Assembly: GCF_913058035.1 (NCBI RefSeq)
Contig: NZ_CAJXPA010000018.1
Location: 1 to 40,372 of the forward strand
Reading direction: 5' to 3'
From: an uncultured Paraglaciecola sp.
GTDB lineage: Bacteria > Pseudomonadota > Gammaproteobacteria > Enterobacterales > Alteromonadaceae
Length of the DNA: 40,372 nucleotides
Part shown: one piece after another, positions 23,888-33,427 of the stretch
How positions within the stretch are numbered: the stretch's first letter is position 1
How the letters are laid out: the number at the start of each line of letters is the position of its first letter
Translations under genes and position numbers: made by a program
The notes under the pieces: generated by a model
What the model was told of the DNA's origin: nothing
Databases searched by the model: none
The model's input: the letters and a program-made list of their open reading frames with translations, nothing else

Positions 23888-24616
23888 CTATAGATCTCCG
23901 TGTATTGCCTGTAGAGCTGATATGGCTGTGATTGCAGCGGTTTCTGTACGTAGCACTCTTGGTCCTAATTGAATAGTCTGAAACCCATTTTGTTCAGTTT
24001 GGTAAATTTCTTTATCTGAGAAACCACCTTCGGGGCCTATTAATAATTTGGCACCCGCTGGAGGCATAGCTACGTGTCTAAACGCTTTTTCAGCTCTTGG
24101 GTGAAGTGTGAGGCGGACCTGGTTAGTTGATAAGTTTACCCAGTCACTAAATAAACTGGGCGCATGCAATACTGGTAGTACGTTTCTGCCACACTGTTCG
24201 CAAGCTGCAATAGCTAATTTTTGCCATTGTTCGTGTTTTTTTGACCATCTTTCATTGCTCAGCTTAACACCGCACCGTTCAGTGATAAGAGGAGTAATTT
24301 CAGTTACGCCTAATTCAACTGACTTCTGGATCACCCATTCCATTCTGTCGCCTCGAGAAATTCCTTGTCCCAAATGAATACTTAATGGTGATTCTATGCT
24401 GATAGAAATTTTTGAGTCAACGCGAACAACTACTTTACGTTTAGCGACTTCAAAAAGCTGAGCACTATATTCATTTCCGTCACCATTAAATAGCACTACG
24501 GCTTGCCCAGTTTTTGCTCGTAAAACATTGGCTATATGATTAGTCGCGTCATCAGTCAATGTGACATAATTGTCAGTGGATAAGGTAAAAGGATAATAAA
24601 TTCTGATAAGACGCAT
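23888..24616 (-). CDS. rsmE: 16S rRNA (uracil(1498)-N3)-methyltransferase RsmE
   Basis: A 242-residue SPOUT-class methyltransferase that places m3U1498 in the small ribosomal subunit, using S-adenosylmethionine. The N-terminal PUA-like RNA-binding domain is followed by the trefoil-knot motifs: LIGPEGGFSDKE at 192-203 and LGPRVLRTETAAI at 217-229. ISRGDRMEWVIQKSVELGV at 86-104 is also typical. The start is ATG 24616. A short membrane peptide gene lies 130 bases upstream on the same strand. It is probably transcribed alone. Confidence 0.93.
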   Translation of the reverse strand: MRLIRIYYPFTLSTDNYVTLTDDATNHIANVLRAKTGQAVVLFNGDGNEYSAQLFEVAKRKVVVRVDSKISISIESPLSIHLGQGISRGDRMEWVIQKSVELGVTEITPLITERCGVKLSNERWSKKHEQWQKLAIAACEQCGRNVLPVLHAPSLFSDWVNLSTNQVRLTLHPRAEKAFRHVAMPPAGAKLLIGPEGGFSDKEIYQTEQNGFQTIQLGPRVLRTETAAITAISALQAIHGDL

Positions 24617-24745
24617 TTTCGTTACTTAGACATAATTTTATAAATGGTATCAACACGGTGAAGTTTAAGAAGGTATAAGAAGATAAATAACTAAAATATT
24701 AAGTATAGGCGGATGGTTTAATTCCACCTAACTTTGAATTATTGT

Positions 24746-24916
24746 TCAATTAGTTTCAATTCCTTCCGAGGTGTCAATAGGGTGAGCAGTCTTTTGCTCT
24801 TGGGCTATGGCGTAAACGCCTCTTCGAGCGAATTTAGTGTTTTTGCCATTTTCTCCAGACATCGAATAAACTAAAAGAAACACTAAAGACATAACTAATA
24901 AACAAACTAATATCAT
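24746..24916 (-). CDS. Small single-span membrane protein, 56 residues
   Basis: An ORF read on minus from ATG 24916 to TGA 24746. The ribosome site AAAGGA lies eight bases before the ATG, which is better than many genes here. Residues 2-17 are almost wholly hydrophobic (MILVCLLVMSLVFLLVYS), giving one membrane helix, followed by a basic-to-polar tail with KFARRGVYAIAQEQK. No family is recognised. The N-terminal helix followed by Arg/Lys suggests the tail is cytoplasmic. The ribosome site, clean helix and tail support a real gene, though it is too short for most gene callers. Confidence 0.6.
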   Translation of the reverse strand: MILVCLLVMSLVFLLVYSMSGENGKNTKFARRGVYAIAQEQKTAHPIDTSEGIETN

Positions 24917-25220
24917 TTTCAATTCCTTTGAAATATCAGACTACCAAATAGCCCTCGAATTATTATAGCATCAATTTTTTTTGAAATTCAAGTCTACCAA
25001 TTTGACTAAATAAGTGTGTTATAGCTTTAAGGAGTAAATAAATTAGCTGGAGTTATAAAATTGATGTTATTTTTTAAACATTCCGAACTAAGTTAAAAAG
25101 TTTATTAAAGCTGGATTTTACCTTATTGATTAACTTATCCTTTTATTCATGGTGATAATGCAGTGAATTCCGGCATGCTGTTAAACATGCTTCTTAATTA
25201 TTAAAATGTTGGAGTGAAAA
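24917..25220. other. Divergent spacer before mscS
   Basis: About 300 bases between the small membrane protein gene (minus) and the mscS-like gene (plus). It is very AT-rich. One short dyad GCATG / CATGC lies at about 25172-25190, close to the mscS-like start. No gene seen. Confidence 0.4.
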
Positions 25221-26045
25221 ATGTTCAGATTTAATACGGAACAAATGTCCCAGGTCATGGATACTTATATTATTCCTTGGGGAATTGATATTGTAATGGC
25301 TATTGCTATATACATTATTGGTAAGTTTACTGTGGGTATCTTAGTTAATGTCTTTGGTAAAGTGATGGCTCGTTCAAAGTATGACGAGATGTTGATTGAT
25401 TTCATCAAAGCTATTGTTAACTCGATTCTTATGTTGTTTGTTATTGTTGCATCGTTAGATAAGCTGGGTGTAAACACAAGCTCAATGGTTGCTATTTTTG
25501 GTGCTGCGGGCTTAGCTATTGGCCTCTCTTTACAAGGGTCTCTACAGAACTTTGCAGCAGGTGTGATGTTACTTGTATTTAGACCCTTTAAGTCCGGTGA
25601 TTTTATTGATGCGGGTGGAGAAATGGGAACTGTTATGAGTATTAGTATTTTTACTACCATCATGACGACACCTGACAATAAGCAAATCATTGTACCAAAT
25701 GGTAAAGTTTACGGTGGCAACATCACAAATTTTTCAGCTAATGCAACTCGTCGGGTAGATATGGTAGTAGGTATTAGCTACGACAGTGATTTAAAAAAAG
25801 CCAAGGAAATTTTAAATGAAATGGTAGCAGCAGATGAGCGCATTCTAAAAGACCCAGCGCCTACAGTTGCTGTTTCTGAGTTGGCCGAAAGCAGTGTTAA
25901 TTTTGTGGTGAGACCATGGGTGAAATCCGCTGATTTTTGGGCCGTTAAGTTCGACTATACAGAAGCAGTTAAATTACGCTTTGACTCCGAAGGAATTGGC
26001 ATTCCATTTCCGCAAATGGATGTACATGTCCATAAGAATGATTAG
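25221..26045 (+). CDS. mscS: Small-conductance mechanosensitive channel (MscS family)
   Basis: A 274-residue inner-membrane channel opened by membrane tension on osmotic downshock. Three membrane segments (about 19-42, 62-80, 88-120) precede the beta and alpha-beta cytoplasmic vestibule. The pore helix has the Ala/Gly packing pattern of MscS (FGAAGLAIGLSLQGSLQNFA, about 93-112), and FRPFKSGDFID begins the beta domain. The C-terminal PFPQMDVHVHK end is typical. Length is close to E. coli MscS (286). ATG 25221 has GGAG upstream. A strong terminator follows directly. Confidence 0.92.
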   Translation: MFRFNTEQMSQVMDTYIIPWGIDIVMAIAIYIIGKFTVGILVNVFGKVMARSKYDEMLIDFIKAIVNSILMLFVIVASLDKLGVNTSSMVAIFGAAGLAIGLSLQGSLQNFAAGVMLLVFRPFKSGDFIDAGGEMGTVMSISIFTTIMTTPDNKQIIVPNGKVYGGNITNFSANATRRVDMVVGISYDSDLKKAKEILNEMVAADERILKDPAPTVAVSELAESSVNFVVRPWVKSADFWAVKFDYTEAVKLRFDSEGIGIPFPQMDVHVHKND

Positions 26046-26058
26046 TGTAATTAATTGT

Positions 26059-26090
26059 AAAAAAAATGCCGCCATTAGCGGCATTTTTTT
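26059..26090. terminator. Bidirectional terminator between mscS and the M48 gene
   Basis: Stem ATGCCGC / GCGGCAT with loop CATTA, flanked by eight As on the left and seven Ts on the right, so it works for both convergent genes. Confidence 0.93.
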
Positions 26091-26101
26091 ATTTTTTTTA
26101 A

Positions 26102-26902
26102 TTAAATTTTACAATTGGGCTTGTTCTTTGCCAAACGATAACCTTTCATGGCATTTGGCATATTGTTAGCTAAATTTTGTATACGAGTTGCAGGCAAAGG
26201 GTGCGTTGATAAAAACTCTGGCTGACGATTGTCACCGTCGATTTTAGCCATGTTATGCCATAAATTGACCGACTGCTGTGGATTGAAGCCTGCTTTAGCC
26301 ATAAGGTCTAGTCCAATTAAATCAGCTTCTGATTCATGAGTGCGCCCGAATGGTAATTGTACGCCAACTTGCACACCTAAACCCAAACCAGCCATGATCA
26401 TATTACTACTAGCAATTTCATTTGTTTCCAACAACTGGTTAGTGACTTTCATTCCCGCACCAATTAAAGCACTACTCGACATTCTCTCATTACCGTGTTC
26501 AGCAATCACATGACCCACTTCATGGCCGATAACAGCAGCAAGCTGATGTTGATTTTCGCTGAGTTCAATTAACCCTGTGTACACCCCAATTTTACCCCCT
26601 GGCAAGGCAAACGCATTAATTTGCGGTGAATCAAATACCACCAGCTCCCAATCACCTGTAAAAACTGATTTTGGTACATGTTGTGTAATAGCATCGGCAA
26701 TACATTTCACATACTGATTTGACACTGGTTGACTGGAAATTTTTTGTTCTGTCTTCATTCCAGCAAAAGCCTGTTCGCCCATACCTGCCAACTGAGAGCT
26801 TGAATAGAGTTTAAGTTGATTGCGCCCTAAAGGAGATTTAGCACATGATGAAACAAAGATAGTGATGACAAAAATTAAGCACAAGTAATGATTTTGGCGC
26901 AT
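26102..26902 (-). CDS. M48 family metallopeptidase lipoprotein
   Basis: A 266-residue zinc protease with a lipoprotein signal (hydrophobic 7-17, lipobox VSSC, Cys20), so membrane-anchored in the periplasm. The zinc motif HEVGH is at 127-131, and the third ligand is probably Glu190 in THESEADLIG. PQINAFALPGGKIGVYTGL before the motif and STHPLPATRI near the C-terminus are standard for the LoiP/YcaL/BepA-like M48B/C group. It lacks TPR repeats, so it is like LoiP and YcaL rather than BepA. It likely degrades misassembled outer-membrane proteins. The start is ATG 26902. Confidence 0.9.
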   Translation of the reverse strand: MRQNHYLCLIFVITIFVSSCAKSPLGRNQLKLYSSSQLAGMGEQAFAGMKTEQKISSQPVSNQYVKCIADAITQHVPKSVFTGDWELVVFDSPQINAFALPGGKIGVYTGLIELSENQHQLAAVIGHEVGHVIAEHGNERMSSSALIGAGMKVTNQLLETNEIASSNMIMAGLGLGVQVGVQLPFGRTHESEADLIGLDLMAKAGFNPQQSVNLWHNMAKIDGDNRQPEFLSTHPLPATRIQNLANNMPNAMKGYRLAKNKPNCKI

Positions 26903-27112
26903 GGAAATTATTCGTTTAGTCTAAATGAAAGTTTATTATACCCGATTTAGTTAATCGATTAAGCTCCTGTTCAATTCAAAACAGCTAATTTATTCATTCA
27001 TTAATAAATTTTTAAGATAAAACTAATATCTACAAATTCTATGTTGTTGCTTCAACAATATTAGGATGCTGTTTCCCATCTGCATGTGCCAATTCAAACT
27101 AAGTCGATCATC

Positions 27113-27388
27113 ATGAAAAAAAAATTTGTTACAGCGTTTTGTGCGTGAGGTGAAAACGTTGAGAAACTTAAACTGAAGCCATATGTGGGTCAGGGCGCTG
27201 CAATAGTTACGGTGGATGGATTACTCGATAACGCAAGTGGTAATCGCCAGAATATGTTTGTTGGAGGTGTTATTAGTGGATTATTTGGTGGCCTACTCAC
27301 TACTTTGTTTGAGGTTAAAGACAATGGTTATGAATACCAACTGGCAGCATTGAATGGTGATCTTGTTAGTGTGATTGTAGAAGAATAA
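27113..27388 (+). pseudogene. SlyB-like outer-membrane lipoprotein remnant with in-frame stop
   Basis: From ATG 27113 the frame reads a short lysine-rich, signal-like start (MKKKFVTAFCA), meets TGA at 27146-27148, then stays open to the TAA at 27388, reading GENVEKLKLKPYVGQGAAIV and on. The middle has a glycine-zipper membrane segment (FVGGVISGLFGGLLTTLFEV) followed by DNGYEYQLAALNGDLVSVIV, as in SlyB/Pcp-type lipoproteins. The signal is too short and lacks a lipobox, so sequence was lost around the stop. An internal GTG at 27185 could start a 67-residue product lacking a signal. I read it as a decayed gene; the SlyB relation rests on short motifs. Confidence 0.55.
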
Positions 27389-27408
27389 GCAGCTTAAAAA
27401 GGACAATG

Positions 27409-27438
27409 TATGAGTATGAGTATGAGTATAAGTATAAG
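27409..27438. repeat. Hexanucleotide tandem repeat
   Basis: Three TATGAG units (27409, 27415, 27421) are followed by two TATAAG units (27427, 27433), non-coding, just after the SlyB-like remnant. Confidence 0.85.
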
Positions 27439-27519
27439 AGTGGACTCTGACGCACGAATTAAATTAGAACCAACGAGTGTCTGAGAGGAAGCTGCGATAG
27501 AATATCCACAGCTTTAATT

Positions 27520-27564
27520 AAAACAGAACAAATATAGACTAAATTTAAGGCTGTATTTGTTCTG
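27520..27564 (-). terminator. Terminator of metK
   Basis: Perfect 11-bp arms CAGAACAAATA (27524-27534) and TATTTGTTCTG (27554-27564). On minus the stem is followed by TTTT. It lies 12 bases after the metK stop codon. Confidence 0.75.
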
Positions 27565-27575
27565 AACGAATCTGT

Positions 27576-28721
27576 TTAAATACTTGCTTTGAGCTGTTCA
27601 GCAATATCTGTTCTTTCCCAAGGAAAATCTTCTCTGCCGAAGTGCCCGTAAGCAGCTGTTGCTTGATAAATAGGTCGCTCAAGGTCAAGCATTTTGATCA
27701 GTCCGTATGGTCTTAGTTCGAAGTTGTCACGCACCAATTTAACTAATAATGCATCTGAAACCTTACCCGTACCAAAAGTATCAATGTTGATGGATGTCGG
27801 TTCTGCAACGCCAATGGCATATGACAATTGAATTTCACATTTATCTGCAAGTCCTGCGGCTACAATATTTTTTGCTACGTAACGTCCAGCATAAGCGGCT
27901 GATCTATCAACTTTTGATGGATCTTTTCCAGAAAATGCACCACCACCATGTCTTGCCATACCCCCGTATGTGTCGACAATAATTTTACGTCCTGTCAGAC
28001 CACAGTCACCCATCGGTCCACCAATGACAAACCGACCTGTTGGGTTAATAAAATATTTAGTTTTTTTACTCAAAAATTTTTCAGGCAATACAGGTTTGAT
28101 TATTTCTTCCATAACCGCTTCGCGAAGATCAGCTGTGCTGATGCTCTCATCATGTTGCGTTGATAACACTACTGCATCGATCGCTACGGGTTGATTGTTT
28201 TCATAAATAAAAGTGACTTGGCTTTTTGCATCTGGTCGTAACCATTTCAAAGTGCCATTTTTACGTACTTCAGACTGGCGTTTAACTAAGCGATGAGAAT
28301 AAGTAATAGGCGCAGGCATTAATACATCTGTCTCATTACTAGCATAACCAAACATTAGACCCTGATCGCCTGCTCCTTGTTCTTCTGGAGAAGAACGGTC
28401 AACGCCTTGGTTGATATCAGGAGATTGTTTGCCTATAGCATTTAATATGGCACATGAGTCTGCATCAAACCCCATATCCGAATGTACATAACCTATTTCT
28501 CTGACTGTTTTACGGGTAATCTCTTCAATGTCTACCCAAGCTGATGTTGTGACTTCGCCACCGACTAACACCATACCTGTTTTGACAAAGGTTTCGCAGG
28601 CCACTCTAGCTTTTGGATCTTGGGTCAAAATGGCGTCTAAAACGGCATCAGAAATTTGATCTGCGATTTTATCAGGGTGTCCTTCAGAGACAGATTCAGA
28701 AGTAAAGAGATGTGAGGTCAT
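27576..28721 (-). CDS. metK: Methionine adenosyltransferase (MetK)
   Basis: A 381-residue cytosolic enzyme making S-adenosylmethionine from methionine and ATP. Diagnostic motifs are [20 protein letters not shown] at about 11-30, [16 protein letters not shown] (about 116-131) and the phosphate-binding loop [19 protein letters not shown] (about 256-274). Length is that of E. coli MetK (384). The start is ATG 28721. A MetJ-type operator sits in its leader about 85 bases upstream, as expected for the methionine regulon. It is divergent from tkt. Confidence 0.96.
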   Translation of the reverse strand: MTSHLFTSESVSEGHPDKIADQISDAVLDAILTQDPKARVACETFVKTGMVLVGGEVTTSAWVDIEEITRKTVREIGYVHSDMGFDADSCAILNAIGKQSPDINQGVDRSSPEEQGAGDQGLMFGYASNETDVLMPAPITYSHRLVKRQSEVRKNGTLKWLRPDAKSQVTFIYENNQPVAIDAVVLSTQHDESISTADLREAVMEEIIKPVLPEKFLSKKTKYFINPTGRFVIGGPMGDCGLTGRKIIVDTYGGMARHGGGAFSGKDPSKVDRSAAYAGRYVAKNIVAAGLADKCEIQLSYAIGVAEPTSINIDTFGTGKVSDALLVKLVRDNFELRPYGLIKMLDLERPIYQATAAYGHFGREDFPWERTDIAEQLKASI

Positions 28722-28803
28722 AAAAGGGCCTTGATTTAAAAAGTCATTATAAAAATTTAGTGTATTTTAACTATTCAAATATAAAATACCAGTATTTACT
28801 TCT

Positions 28804-28819
28804 AGACGTCCAAACGTCT
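28804..28819 (-). promoter_or_regulatory. Tandem MetJ boxes upstream of metK
   Basis: On plus, AGACGTCC (28804-28811) and AAACGTCT (28812-28819); on minus these read AGACGTTT and GGACGTCT. Each differs from AGACGTCT by one or two bases in correct 8-bp phase. Repression of metK by MetJ-SAM is established in enteric bacteria. The site lies in the metK-tkt divergent region. Confidence 0.75.
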
Positions 28820-28988
28820 GTTATTGTTATTCTACTAAGCTGTAAAAAAAAGTCATATACAAATGACTATTCATAATGGATTTAGCATTGCAGTTAGATG
28901 CTAGCTAATACAAAATACACAGCTATCTTAGGTAACTGTAATTTCGAGTTACGGAAAGCCATAATTATTGGATCAGTCAGGAGAACAC

Positions 28989-30986
28989 ATGTCTTCATCA
29001 CGTCAAGAACTCGCCAACGCCATTCGCGCCCTTAGTATGGATGCTGTTCAACAAGCTAATTCAGGTCACCCAGGTGCTCCCATGGGTATGGCAGATATAG
29101 CGCAAGTGTTGTGGGCAGATCATATGCAACATAACCCAAGCAACCCAGATTGGGCCAACAGAGATAGATTTGTCTTATCTAATGGCCATGGCTCGATGCT
29201 TATTTATTCGTTGTTACATTTAACCGGTTATGCATTACCTATTGAAGAGTTAAAAAATTTCCGTCAGTTGCATTCTAAAACTCCAGGACATCCAGAATAT
29301 GGTTATGCACCGGGTATTGAAACCACTACTGGACCTCTGGGACAGGGATTAAGTAATGCAGTGGGCATGGCTATTGCTGAAAAAACCTTAGCTGCGCAGT
29401 TTAATCAACCAAATTTTGATGTGGTCGATCATTTCACTTATTGCTTTTTAGGCGATGGTTGTCTGATGGAGGGTATTTCTCACGAAGTGAGTTCATTAGC
29501 AGGCACATTGGGCTTAGGTAAATTAGTCGCATTCTGGGATGACAACGGTATTTCAATTGATGGTCATGTTGAAGGTTGGTTCACCGATAATACTCCCGCT
29601 CGTTTCGAAGCGTATGGCTGGCATGTCATTGCCAATGTCGATGGACACGACTCTCAAGCTGTTGCCGATGCGATTACAGCTGCCAAAGCTGAAACATCTA
29701 AGCCAACATTAATTTGTTGTAAAACCGTTATAGGTTTTGGTTCACCGAACAAATCAGGAAGCCACTCCAGTCATGGAGCACCTTTAGGTGAGGAAGAAAT
29801 TAAAGCCACTCGCGATTTTCTAAACTGGCCTCACGCTGCTTTTGAAATTCCGGCTGACGTTTATGCTGGTTGGGATGCAAAAGTGTCTGGCGCAGAAAAA
29901 GAGCAAACCTGGAATGAGACATTTGCTGCCTATCAACAAGCATACCCAGAACTTGCAGCAGAGCTAACTCGTCGTTTGGCTGGTGAGCTACCTGCTGATT
30001 TTACTGAAAAAGCGGATGCATTTATCCAGCAATCGCAAGATAAATCTGAAAATGTGGCCAGCCGAAAGGCCTCACAAAACTCGATAGAAACTTTTGCTAC
30101 TTTGCTACCAGAAGTGTTAGGTGGCTCAGCAGATTTAGCTGGTTCTAATCTTACCATCTGGTCTGGTACCAAAGGTATTTCAGCCGATGATGCTAGCGGT
30201 AACTATATATATTATGGTGTGCGTGAGTTTGGTATGAGTGGCATCATGAATGGTATTGGTTTACATGGTGGTTTCCGTCCATTTGGCGCTACTTTCTTAA
30301 TGTTTATGGAATACGCGCGCAACGCAGTGCGCATGGCCTCGTTAATGGGCATTCCAAATATATTTGTGTATACCCATGACTCTATCGGTCAAGGTGAAGA
30401 CGGGCCTACTCACCAACCCATTGAGCAAGTAGCCAACTTGCGTCTTACTCCAAACTTAGCGACATGGCGCCCTTGCGATGCAGCAGAAACTGCGGTTGCA
30501 TGGAAATCAGCGCTTGTGCGTAAAGATGGTCCATCGGCATTGATTTTCAGTCGTCAAGGCTTACCTGCTCAAACGCGTAATGCCGAGCAGTTAGCCAATG
30601 TCTCTAAAGGCGGTTACATATTAAAAGATTGTAACGGTACCCCTGAAGTCATTTTAATTGCCACAGGCTCTGAAGTAGGGATCACTGTTGAAGCTGCTGA
30701 ACAATTGTCTGCGGAGGGTAAGGCAGTGCGTGTTGTATCTATGCCAAGTACCACAGTTTTTGATAAGCAAGATGCTGATTATCGCGAGTCTGTGTTACCA
30801 CGAGCTGTGACTAAGCGCGTAGCGGTCGAAGCTGCTCATGTTGATTTTTGGCACAAGTATGTCGGTTTTGATGGCGCTGTAGTTGGTATGTCCACCTTCG
30901 GTGAATCTGCCCCGGGTGCTGCCTTGTTGAAATACTTTGGTATCACTACAGAAGCAGTAGTTGAAGCTGCCAAAGGCTTAAAGTAA
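28989..30986 (+). CDS. tkt: Transketolase (Tkt)
   Basis: A 665-residue thiamine-diphosphate enzyme transferring two-carbon units between sugar phosphates in the pentose phosphate pathway. His27 (SGHPGAPMG) and His67 (NGHGSM) are active-site histidines. The ThDP motif starts at GDG 154-156 ([10 protein letters not shown]) and ends near [23 protein letters not shown] in the pyrimidine domain carries the conserved catalytic-region residues. ATG 28989 was chosen because AGGAG lies seven bases upstream; a TTG seven codons earlier is also in frame but has no ribosome site. It heads the tkt-epd-pgk-fba run. Confidence 0.95.
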   Translation: MSSSRQELANAIRALSMDAVQQANSGHPGAPMGMADIAQVLWADHMQHNPSNPDWANRDRFVLSNGHGSMLIYSLLHLTGYALPIEELKNFRQLHSKTPGHPEYGYAPGIETTTGPLGQGLSNAVGMAIAEKTLAAQFNQPNFDVVDHFTYCFLGDGCLMEGISHEVSSLAGTLGLGKLVAFWDDNGISIDGHVEGWFTDNTPARFEAYGWHVIANVDGHDSQAVADAITAAKAETSKPTLICCKTVIGFGSPNKSGSHSSHGAPLGEEEIKATRDFLNWPHAAFEIPADVYAGWDAKVSGAEKEQTWNETFAAYQQAYPELAAELTRRLAGELPADFTEKADAFIQQSQDKSENVASRKASQNSIETFATLLPEVLGGSADLAGSNLTIWSGTKGISADDASGNYIYYGVREFGMSGIMNGIGLHGGFRPFGATFLMFMEYARNAVRMASLMGIPNIFVYTHDSIGQGEDGPTHQPIEQVANLRLTPNLATWRPCDAAETAVAWKSALVRKDGPSALIFSRQGLPAQTRNAEQLANVSKGGYILKDCNGTPEVILIATGSEVGITVEAAEQLSAEGKAVRVVSMPSTTVFDKQDADYRESVLPRAVTKRVAVEAAHVDFWHKYVGFDGAVVGMSTFGESAPGAALLKYFGITTEAVVEAAKGLK

Positions 30987-31002
30987 AAGCTTATTCAATA
31001 CC

Positions 31003-31030
31003 CAAAGGCGTTTATTAGCGCCTTTGTTCT
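31003..31030 (+). terminator. Weak hairpin between tkt and epd
   Basis: Stem CAAAGGCG (31003-31010) / CGCCTTTG (31019-31026) with an 8-base loop, but only TTCT follows, so it may give partial termination or stabilise the tkt mRNA 3' end rather than separate tkt fully from epd. Confidence 0.5.
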
Positions 31031-31093
31031 AAGGTGTTTAATAGTAGAAGTATTAGGTGGGGGTGCTCACCTTAAATCAAATTAAAGAGTGTT

Positions 31094-32110
31094 ATGTTAC
31101 GAATTGCAATTAATGGTTTTGGCCGTATCGGTCGCAACGTTGTGAGAGCTTTATATGAAAGTGGACGTAATTCTGACATTAAAGTTGTGGCAATCAACGA
31201 ATTAGCCGAGCCAAAAGGCATTGCACACTTGCTCAAATACGATACGTCCCATGGGCGCTTTGGTTTTTCTGTCGATTTACAAGAAAAATACCTAATTGTG
31301 GCTGGTGATAAAATTCAGCTATTGCAGCATGAAAATATCGCTGCTCTTCCTTGGCAGCAACTCGATATTGATTTGGTACTTGAATGCACGGGTGTGAATA
31401 ATGACAGAGCGGCTGGTCAAGCACATTTGGATCAGGGTGCCAAAAAAGTGTTGTTCTCTCAGCCTTGTGGATCGGATATGGATGCAACGGTGATTTATGG
31501 GATCAATGACCACCAGTTAAAAATTGACGACCTTATTGTGTCTAGTGGCTCGTGCACAACCAATTGCATTGTGCCAATAATACAGGTGTTGGATGATGCA
31601 TTTACCGTATTAAGTGGAACCATAACCACTATACATTCTTCAATGCATGACCAACAAGTCATCGATGCATACCATACTGATTTGCGACTTACTCGAGCAG
31701 CCAGCCAATCGATTATTCCTGTTGATACCAAGTTAGCGGTTGGGATAGAACGAATTTTACCTAAATTTGCTGGCAAGTTTGAAGCGATAGCGGTGCGTGT
31801 ACCTACTATCAACGTTACAGCAATGGACTTGAGTGTTACGTTAGAAAAACATGTGTGCATTGATGAGGTTAACCAAGCTCTGAAAGACGCGAGAGTAGGT
31901 CGTTTAGAAGGTATTTTAGACTATACTGAAGAACCTTTAGTATCGGTTGATTTTAACCACGATCCGCATTCTTGCATAGTAGATGGCAGCCAAACGCGCG
32001 TCAGCCATAAACAATTGGTTAAAACCTTAGTCTGGTGTGACAACGAGTGGGGTTTTGCTAATAGAATGATTGATACTGCAATAGTGATGTTCAATACAAA
32101 TGAAAGCTAA
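31094..32110 (+). CDS. epd: D-erythrose-4-phosphate dehydrogenase (Epd)
   Basis: A 338-residue GAPDH-family enzyme. The active-site cysteine is Cys154 in SGSCTTNC and the base is His181 in [17 protein letters not shown]. Several stretches follow Epd rather than Gap[13 protein letters not shown] after the cysteine, [12 protein letters not shown], and [20 protein letters not shown]. Epd oxidises erythrose-4-phosphate to 4-phosphoerythronate for pyridoxal phosphate synthesis. It is located between tkt and pgk, as in E. coli epd-pgk. Start ATG 31094. NAD-binding GFGRIGR at 8-14 is intact. Activity on glyceraldehyde-3-phosphate remains possible. Confidence 0.92.
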   Translation: MLRIAINGFGRIGRNVVRALYESGRNSDIKVVAINELAEPKGIAHLLKYDTSHGRFGFSVDLQEKYLIVAGDKIQLLQHENIAALPWQQLDIDLVLECTGVNNDRAAGQAHLDQGAKKVLFSQPCGSDMDATVIYGINDHQLKIDDLIVSSGSCTTNCIVPIIQVLDDAFTVLSGTITTIHSSMHDQQVIDAYHTDLRLTRAASQSIIPVDTKLAVGIERILPKFAGKFEAIAVRVPTINVTAMDLSVTLEKHVCIDEVNQALKDARVGRLEGILDYTEEPLVSVDFNHDPHSCIVDGSQTRVSHKQLVKTLVWCDNEWGFANRMIDTAIVMFNTNES

Positions 32111-32140
32111 ATTCAGAAGTTATTAATTACAAGGTAAAAT

Positions 32141-33304
32141 ATGTCTATATTGAAAATGACCGAGCTTGATTTAGTCGGTAAAAGAGTATTAATACGCCAA
32201 GATTTAAATGTACCAGTCAAAGATGGTGTTGTGACCTCTGCCGCTCGCATTCGTGCTTCATTGCCCACTATCGAAGCTGCTTTACAGCAAGGCGCTAAAG
32301 TGATGATTATGTCACATTTAGGTCGACCTGTAGAAGGCGAGTTTGCAGATGAGTTTTCGTTGCTACCCATAGTCAATTATCTAAAAGAAAAAACCAACTT
32401 GAAAGTTCGGTTAGTGAAAGATTACTTAGATGCTGTAGACGTCAATGATGGGGAAGTGGTGGTATTAGAAAACGTACGCTTTAATGTTGGCGAAAAGAAA
32501 GACGATGCAACACTTGCTAAGCAATATGCTGCATTGTGTGATGTATATGTAATGGATGCTTTCGGGACTGCCCATCGCGCCCAAGCCTCAACCCATGGTG
32601 TCGGTGTGTACGCTCCTGTAGCTTGTGCTGGGCCTTTACTCGCCGGTGAGCTTGATGCCTTAGGTAAAGCGTTAAATAACCCACAACGTCCTTTGGTTGC
32701 AATCGTTGGCGGTTCAAAAGTATCGACAAAATTAACCGTATTAGATGCCTTATCTAAAATTGCTGACCAACTTGTGGTGGGAGGTGGCATTTCAAATACC
32801 TTTATTGCAGCCCGTGGTCATAACGTTGGCCGGTCGTTACATGAAGCTAATTTAATCCCAGAAGCTAAACGTTTAATGAACTCCCTAGATATACCAGATG
32901 CTGTTGATGTGCGTGTTGGCAAAAACTTTAATGAGTCAGAACCGGCTGTGATAAAAAATGTAAGCCAAGTATTAGACGACGAAGAAATTATGGACTACGG
33001 CCCTCAAACTGCTGAAAATGTAGCATCAGTATTGAAAGGTGCAAAGACTATTTTATGGAATGGCCCTTGTGGCGTTTTTGAATTTGATAATTTTGCTAAA
33101 GGCACAGAAGTGGTGGCTCGAGCCATCGCTGATAGCGATGCGTTTTCAATAGCGGGTGGCGGTGATACGCTTGCAGCGATAGATAAATGGAATTTGAGTG
33201 ATAAAATTTCTTACATTTCTACCGGTGGTGGTGCGTTTCTTGAGTTTGTTGAAGGCAAAGTGTTACCTGCCGTTGCGATGTTAGAAGCCAGAGCGTCAAA
33301 ATAG
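32141..33304 (+). CDS. pgk: Phosphoglycerate kinase (Pgk)
   Basis: A 387-residue glycolytic enzyme converting 1,3-bisphosphoglycerate and ADP to 3-phosphoglycerate and ATP. The substrate loop [11 protein letters not shown] at 19-29 and SHLGRPVEG bind the phosphoglycerate; the C-terminal nucleotide domain has GGSKVSTK and the late [12 protein letters not shown] and [10 protein letters not shown]. The length is as in E. coli (387). The start ATG 32141 has AAGG upstream, and the gene lies 30 bases after epd without a terminator, so they are co-transcribed. Confidence 0.96.
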   Translation: MSILKMTELDLVGKRVLIRQDLNVPVKDGVVTSAARIRASLPTIEAALQQGAKVMIMSHLGRPVEGEFADEFSLLPIVNYLKEKTNLKVRLVKDYLDAVDVNDGEVVVLENVRFNVGEKKDDATLAKQYAALCDVYVMDAFGTAHRAQASTHGVGVYAPVACAGPLLAGELDALGKALNNPQRPLVAIVGGSKVSTKLTVLDALSKIADQLVVGGGISNTFIAARGHNVGRSLHEANLIPEAKRLMNSLDIPDAVDVRVGKNFNESEPAVIKNVSQVLDDEEIMDYGPQTAENVASVLKGAKTILWNGPCGVFEFDNFAKGTEVVARAIADSDAFSIAGGGDTLAAIDKWNLSDKISYISTGGGAFLEFVEGKVLPAVAMLEARASK

Positions 33305-33427
33305 TTAATCGGTGTAAAACATTGTAAAGTGTAATAACGAGAAGAGCTTGAGCTCTCTATTAAATACTTTTAACCCCACGAGCCGTTATGCTCATCAGCT
33401 TCAACATAATAAAAAGGAATGTTGCAC

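Noticed and set aside
27146-27148. Selenocysteine at the in-frame TGA of the SlyB-like gene
   Set aside because: No selenocysteine-type redox context, no SECIS-like stem was recognised just after the TGA, and the signal peptide is itself damaged, so decay is the simpler reading.
31233-31860. Several minus-strand frames inside epd, and similar ones inside pgk, metK, proB and mscS
   Set aside because: They are antisense shadows of well-identified genes, without ribosome sites or domain content.
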